Positions 59,893 through 64,000 of a stretch of DNA of 64,000 nucleotides are shown here, piece after piece. The DNA is taken from contig JBOEGY010000011.1 in NCBI GenBank assembly GCA_050633665.1, forward strand, positions 1 through 64,000, given 5' to 3'. The stretch comes from JAUIAI01 sp050633665. GTDB lineage: Bacteria > Pseudomonadota > Gammaproteobacteria > Burkholderiales > Burkholderiaceae_E. Numbering within the stretch: the stretch's first letter is position 1; every line of letters begins with the position of its first letter. The notes below the pieces were generated by a model. It was not told the DNA's origin and did not search any database. It saw nothing but the letters and a program-made list of their open reading frames with translations. The position numbers and the translations under genes are program-made.

Positions 59893-60864
59893 ATGAAAAA
59901 AGTACTGGTTACAGAGCCTATCCATCCCGATGGCATGGCGATCCTCAACAATCACCCCGACTTCGAGGTCAAAGAACTATCCCAATGGGATGAGGCCAGC
60001 CTGCTCAAAGCCGTGCCGGATGTTGATGCCATACTCGTGCGCAGCGCCCAGATCAATGAAACCGTGTTGGCTGAAGCCGGCAATGTCCAGGTGGTCTCGC
60101 GCCATGGCGTCGGTTGCGACAATATTGCAGTGCCCGTGCTGAGCCGGCGCAAGATACCGATGGCGATCGCCGCCAGTGCCAACAGCACTTCGGTTGCCGA
60201 ACACGTGATTATGATGATCATGATGCTGACCAAACAAGCGGTTGCCTATGACCAGGCAGCGCGGGAAGGGCGCTATCACGACCGTGGCAAGTTCCACACG
60301 ACCGAGCTCGCCGACAAAACCATCCTGATCATCGGTTATGGGCGTATCGGGCGCAAGCTGGCCCCCATATGCAAAGCCTTCGGCATGCGGGTGATCGTTG
60401 CCGATATTGCGCTTGATCATGCGCTTGCCGAGCAGCAGCAGTGCGAAACCACCGAAGACTTTCGACCATTTCTAAGCGAGGCTGATTTTGTCAGCGTTCA
60501 TGTCCCGTTGAACGACGAGACGGCTGACTTGATTGATTCGGCTGAGCTGGCCCAGATGCCCTCCCATGCCATCGTGATCAACTGCGCGCGCGGCGGTATT
60601 GTTAATGAGAGCGCGGTTGCCCGTGCCGTGCTGGAGGGGGGGATTGCCGGCACCGGAGCCGATGTCTTTTCAGTCGAGCCGCCGCCGATGGACAATCCGC
60701 TGCTGAGTCTGCCGAACTCGGTTCTGTCGCCGCATTCAGCCGCCGTCACCCGGGAAGGCGCACGTCGCATGGGAATCGAGGCCGCTCAGAATATTGTCGA
60801 CCATTTCAACGGCAGCTTGCGTGCCTCGCACGTCTTTAATGCGGCTGAACTGGGCTTGCTCTGA
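59893..60864 (+). CDS. D-isomer-specific 2-hydroxyacid dehydrogenase (SerA-like)
   Basis: A 323-residue NAD-dependent dehydrogenase. The Rossmann motif is GYGRIGRKLAP. Catalytic Arg is in NCARGGIVNE, Glu in ADVFSVEPPP and His in LSPHSA. It resembles the catalytic part of phosphoglycerate dehydrogenase without the ACT regulatory domain, so it may act on 3-phosphoglycerate, glyoxylate or hydroxypyruvate. A Met-rich helix (HVIMMIMMLTKQ) lies before the Rossmann fold. It is transcribed alone, convergent with the GGDEF gene. Confidence 0.88.
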   Translation: MKKVLVTEPIHPDGMAILNNHPDFEVKELSQWDEASLLKAVPDVDAILVRSAQINETVLAEAGNVQVVSRHGVGCDNIAVPVLSRRKIPMAIAASANSTSVAEHVIMMIMMLTKQAVAYDQAAREGRYHDRGKFHTTELADKTILIIGYGRIGRKLAPICKAFGMRVIVADIALDHALAEQQQCETTEDFRPFLSEADFVSVHVPLNDETADLIDSAELAQMPSHAIVINCARGGIVNESAVARAVLEGGIAGTGADVFSVEPPPMDNPLLSLPNSVLSPHSAAVTREGARRMGIEAAQNIVDHFNGSLRASHVFNAAELGLL

Positions 60865-60875
60865 GCAGAGCAGCC

Positions 60876-60896
60876 AGCCGGCGGTGTCTGCCGGCT
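60876..60896. terminator. hairpin between convergent genes
   Basis: AGCCGGC and GCCGGCT form a perfect 7-bp stem around GGTGTCT, between the dehydrogenase stop and the GGDEF gene stop. No T-run follows on either strand, so it is a weak candidate for a shared terminator. Confidence 0.4.
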
Positions 60897-62016
60897 ACAG
60901 TGATACAAACGATCGGGCGTTCAGGCCTTCGGTCCGGGCCCGCTCGGATTGTTCAACCGCCTGTTGAATCATTTCCTGCGGGTCGAACTTACCGGTGCTG
61001 CTGTGCGCAACGCCGGCTCGGGCAGAAATAAGCCCGGCGTTGTCCGGGCGTCGCAAATCCATCCGTCGCACCGTATCGACCATTTTGTCCCCGACAATCT
61101 TGGCTACTGTCGCGGTGCACGGGCTAAGCAACACGACAAAGCCTTCATGTTGCGAGCGGGCGAGCGTATCAGCCGCCCGCAATGAGCTGCGTAATGACAT
61201 GCTGACCAGGTTGAGCAGACGATCGGCTTCAGCCGGCCCGCGCTGACTGCGGATATCGGCGATCTGATCGATTTCGATCATGATCAATGCCACCCCGTCA
61301 CCGGTCAGACCCGGGTGTGAGGCCAGAGTCTGCACGCGCCGGTTTAATTCGGCATAGTTGACCAGGCTCGCGGTATGCGAAGCCCCTTGCTGGGTAGCCC
61401 GTATCAGCATCAGGTGGCTGCGGATAATCTCGTTCAGAACCATCGAGCCGCGTTGCGCGGCAGCCAGCGCCAACAAGACGGTCAGCCCGGAAATCAGGTT
61501 TATCGTCGTGCCGGTCAGCATCAATTGCGAGGCCAGCGCTATTCCCGTTGGAAAAGAAAAAGCGGTGAACCCCGACGGGCTGACAGCATTCAGGCAGACG
61601 CTGCCGATAAAAGTGGCCATGACCAGTACCACGAGCAGTATCTGCGCCGACGGGTTATCGGCCGGAAAAAATGCCAGGCACAAATAGGCGCCGTGCAGGC
61701 CACCCAGTAGCGACAGCGAATAGTGAATCTGCCACCAGGGGGCGGCTGACCCGATGCGCTCCTGTTTGGCATAGGATGCTGACACCCGGCACTGCGCTGC
61801 GCAGATCAGGCAACCGCAAATCAACCAGACCAGGATCGCATTGCCGTCAAGATTCAATGCCACCACAAAGCCGGCCGACAACAGGCAATAGGACAATGCC
61901 CAAAAGGGCAGATTGTTGAACACAGTCGACAACGCCCTGGCTTGCGGGTTCGCATTGTCGTCATTGGTATTGGCGAGAGTCCCCCGAGCAGGGTTGGCAG
62001 AGCTAAGCGTGGTCAT
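60895..62016 (-). CDS. membrane protein with degenerate GGDEF domain
   Basis: A 373-residue protein. About five or six hydrophobic helices occupy residues 35-200. A GGDEF-fold domain follows (LIMIEIDQIADIRSQRGPAEADRLL, then ADTLARSQHEGFVVLLS, DNAGLISARAGVAH). Where active diguanylate cyclases have GGDEF, this one has SQHEGF (about 286-291), so both glycines and the catalytic acids are lost or shifted. Synthesis of c-di-GMP is unlikely. A GTP-binding or protein-interaction role is possible. No EAL domain is present. Confidence 0.82.
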   Translation of the reverse strand: MTTLSSANPARGTLANTNDDNANPQARALSTVFNNLPFWALSYCLLSAGFVVALNLDGNAILVWLICGCLICAAQCRVSASYAKQERIGSAAPWWQIHYSLSLLGGLHGAYLCLAFFPADNPSAQILLVVLVMATFIGSVCLNAVSPSGFTAFSFPTGIALASQLMLTGTTINLISGLTVLLALAAAQRGSMVLNEIIRSHLMLIRATQQGASHTASLVNYAELNRRVQTLASHPGLTGDGVALIMIEIDQIADIRSQRGPAEADRLLNLVSMSLRSSLRAADTLARSQHEGFVVLLSPCTATVAKIVGDKMVDTVRRMDLRRPDNAGLISARAGVAHSSTGKFDPQEMIQQAVEQSERARTEGLNARSFVSL

Positions 62017-62235
62017 TAAGAGCGGGCCGGTAAGTCGTTGAGCGGAAATTGGGTACCAGGGGTATCGGCATCGGGCGCCGTGACTTGAGGCGAATCAGAC
62101 AGTTCTGAGCGCTGCACCGGCCGGCGGCGATCGTGCGGCTGTTCAGGCTGACCGCTGGTCAGATCGCGGTCAAGAGCGCCCGAAACTGATCGTAATCATG
62201 GTCACAATGGTTCGTCCCCCACGGAGTAAAAAACA

Positions 62236-62904
62236 ATGCCCATGACTCGTCTCCCTCACGCGCTCACTGCCGTCGCCACAATCTTCTTCGGCGCATTTTC
62301 GCCTGCCTCGCATGCGGTGGAAGCTTACGGATCATTGGGTTTGCCCGGCGTTCTGGTCGGTGTCGCTCACCCAGTCAATCAGTCGTTCACCGTGCGGGGT
62401 GATTACGGCGGCATTGGTTCGTTGAGCGGGACACGCACCGAAGACGGTATTCGCTACGACGGCACGGGCGACTTCAATCGCCTGGGACTGTTTGGGGACT
62501 GGTATGCGCTGGGCAATGGCTTCCGGATCACTGGCGGCCTGACTTTCAATCAAATGGCGCTTGATCTTGAGGCCCGCCCTGAAGGCAATACGATCATGAT
62601 CGGCAACAACACCTATCCGGTCGCGGCCAACGACCGGTTCGTTGCCCGGATCGAATTTCCACGCGTCACGCCTTACCTGGGCATCGGCTGGGGCCACCAT
62701 GCCGCTGAGAAAGGGTGGGGATTCAATGCTGACCTTGGCGTGTCAATTGGCCGGGCAACAGTGTCTACTCAGACCTACGGCGCGCTGGCCACACAACCGG
62801 GAATTGCTGATGACGTTGCCCGCGAGCAGGCTGAGCTGGAGGAAGGCGTTGGCAAGATTCGCGCAATCCCACAGCTGACCATCGGCATCAGTTACCGTTT
62901 CTAG
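62236..62904 (+). CDS. outer-membrane beta-barrel protein
   Basis: A 222-residue protein with a signal peptide (cleavage likely after ASHA). Amphipathic beta strands follow: GVAHPVNQSFTVRGDYGG, RLGLFGDWYALGNGFRITGGL, VTPYLGIGWGHH and GFNADLGVSIG. It ends in ISYRF, with the terminal Phe that targets proteins to the Bam machinery. It looks like a small barrel of about eight strands, of unknown role. GGAG precedes ATG 62236. It is convergent with batA, only 4 bases between stops. Confidence 0.75.
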   Translation: MPMTRLPHALTAVATIFFGAFSPASHAVEAYGSLGLPGVLVGVAHPVNQSFTVRGDYGGIGSLSGTRTEDGIRYDGTGDFNRLGLFGDWYALGNGFRITGGLTFNQMALDLEARPEGNTIMIGNNTYPVAANDRFVARIEFPRVTPYLGIGWGHHAAEKGWGFNADLGVSIGRATVSTQTYGALATQPGIADDVAREQAELEEGVGKIRAIPQLTIGISYRF

Positions 62905-62908
62905 GCGC

Positions 62909-63946
62909 TTACAGAACCCGGTGAAACCAGAGCATTGAGAGCAGCGCGGCGAGCACCGTCAGAATCGCGCCCAGAGCGGCAAAAAACGCCGTAATTTCAG
63001 TCTCGCGCTTCTCAAAGACGAGCTTGGAGTTAAGGGCTTCATAGACTTGCTTGAGTTCGTCGGCAGTGCCGGCGAAAAAGTATTCACCGTTGGTCACTTT
63101 TGCGATGGCCACCAACGCTTCTTCGTCAAGCTTGACCCGCATAGACCAGCCCTCGGAGCCGATGATAAAGCCGTCCGGGGTGCCCACGCCAACGGTGTAG
63201 ACCCGAATGCCGCGCTCTGCCGCCATCTCGGCAGAAACCACCGGATCCGGGCCGGTGGTGCTCTGGCCATCGGTCAGCAAAATAATGGCTGCCGAGCCTT
63301 CGGCGTTATCAAGATCTGCCGGTTTGGCCTGTGGGTCTGCCGCCTGGTCCGGGGTTTCCTTGCGGGGCAGCCCGGCCCGCGGGTTTGACCGTCGCAGATT
63401 GAAGGTAACGTCCGGGAACAGGGCTTTCAGCGAGATCAGAATGCCACTGCCGACCGCTGTGCCGCGTTGCAGCTCAAACCGGTCGATTGAATCAAGCACA
63501 TCTTCGCGGCTGCGGGTGGGTGGCTGAACCACCGAAGCTGTTGCGGCGAACTCAACGACCGCAATCCGGGTTGATGCTGGCACCTGATCCACAAACGCTC
63601 TGGCCGCCGCTTGTGCCGCCTCCAGTCGAGAGGGCTCGACATCGCGGGCGCGCATACTGCCTGATACATCCATGGCGAGAACAATCGTGCGGTGCGAACT
63701 CGGCAGAGTCAGGACCGCTGTCGGCCGCGCAACGGCCAGCAACATCAGCGCGGTGGCCGCCAACAGGAGTGCGGCCGGAATGTGCCGCCGCCAGCGACTG
63801 CCAGGCTGCATCGCCGCTTTGATTTTGCTAAGTCCGGCGTAACGGATAACGGCTTTCTGACGTCTTCTAAGTAGCCAGACGTAAAGCGCTATCAGGGCAG
63901 GTACCAGTAGCAGTAACCACAGCAACTCGGGCCAGAGGAATTTCAT
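62909..63946 (-). CDS. batA: VWA-domain membrane protein BatA
   Basis: A 345-residue protein. Two N-terminal hydrophobic segments (about 6-25 and 57-76) are followed by a von Willebrand A domain. Its MIDAS site starts MDVSGSMRARD and continues with the Thr-bearing RGTAVGSGI and ILLTDGQST. A C-terminal helix (about 318-340) ends the protein. BatA proteins act with MoxR ATPases and DUF58 proteins in envelope stress or protein maturation. A GGAGGCGAC ribosome site precedes ATG 63946, and the start overlaps the end of an upstream frame, as in moxR-DUF58-DUF4381-batA operons. Confidence 0.88.
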   Translation of the reverse strand: MKFLWPELLWLLLLVPALIALYVWLLRRRQKAVIRYAGLSKIKAAMQPGSRWRRHIPAALLLAATALMLLAVARPTAVLTLPSSHRTIVLAMDVSGSMRARDVEPSRLEAAQAAARAFVDQVPASTRIAVVEFAATASVVQPPTRSREDVLDSIDRFELQRGTAVGSGILISLKALFPDVTFNLRRSNPRAGLPRKETPDQAADPQAKPADLDNAEGSAAIILLTDGQSTTGPDPVVSAEMAAERGIRVYTVGVGTPDGFIIGSEGWSMRVKLDEEALVAIAKVTNGEYFFAGTADELKQVYEALNSKLVFEKRETEITAFFAALGAILTVLAALLSMLWFHRVL

Positions 63947-64000
63947 GGTGTCGCCTCCAGCTCATGGACCGGACCGGGCCGGCCAGCCTGCGGAACAGGG
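63943..64000 (-). CDS. 3' end of the gene upstream of batA (cut by window edge)
   Basis: A minus-strand frame enters from the window edge and ends in a TGA at 63943-63945 that overlaps the batA ATG (ATGA). Only about 18 residues are visible (ending VHELEATP). Position suggests the DUF4381 gene common before batA, but the visible part is too short to prove it. Confidence 0.4.
   Translation of the reverse strand, partial: PVPQAGRPGPVHELEATP

Noticed and set aside
62030..62200. Minus-strand open frame ending in TAATG at the GGDEF start
   Set aside because: Composition looks protein-like (Pro, Asp, Arg, Gln), but it has no ATG and only a late GTG giving about 30 residues.

Overview
The window looks like chromosome of a heterotrophic gammaproteobacterium. 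It carries YaeQ, DgkA, a class I DAHP synthase, a class I polyhydroxyalkanoate (PHA) module, an EpsF/EpsG-type exopolysaccharide locus and a BatA-type VWA protein. The genus cannot be read from the sequence. The assignment rests on gene families only; no rRNA or tRNA gene was recognised.

Layout. (1) 1-3400 is a scrapyard: a cut IS3-family orfA, a PIN/ribbon-helix-helix toxin-antitoxin pair with a palindromic operator, a truncated metallophosphatase and a decayed IS3-family element. (2) 3401-18246 is one co-oriented, tightly packed type 1 BREX anti-phage operon: HTH gene, brxA, brxB, brxC, an ABC-type ATPase, a PD-(D/E)xK-like protein, pglX, pglZ, brxL. The ATPase/nuclease-like pair between brxC and pglX is not part of the six-gene core and is the best candidate here for an undescribed defence module. 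(3) The island is bracketed by a 203-bp direct repeat (1462-1664 and 18399-18601) that duplicates the 3' end of the neighbouring dehydrogenase gene. A truncated istB remnant abuts the right copy and a truncated phosphatase abuts the left copy.

(4) 18430-28700 is a sugar-alcohol catabolism locus: Zn-dehydrogenase, mannitol-dehydrogenase-family enzyme, ABC importer, LacI-type regulator, and a divergent PfkB kinase plus GatZ/KbaZ-family protein. The family combination matches the altritol/galactitol to tagatose to tagatose-6-P to fructose-6-P route known from Agrobacterium. Two near-identical 16-bp sites mark the likely operators. (5) 28716-31402 holds a phosphodiesterase, an HU protein with a Lys/Ala-rich tail, and an FMN hydroxy-acid dehydrogenase.

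(6) 31431-45730 is a Wzx/Wzy-type exopolysaccharide locus: glycosyltransferases, flippase, chain-length protein, BY-kinase, polymerase and a sugar-nucleotide reductase. It also holds two tandem paralogous secreted proteins of unknown family. (7) 45746-51242 holds ethanolamine ammonia-lyase EutBC, then phasin, PhaB and PhaC. (8) 51223-64000 holds hydantoinase/oxoprolinase HyuAB with a CobW GTPase, DgkA, DAHP synthase, YaeQ, a MATE transporter, a D-hydroxyacid dehydrogenase, a degenerate GGDEF protein, an outer-membrane barrel protein and BatA.
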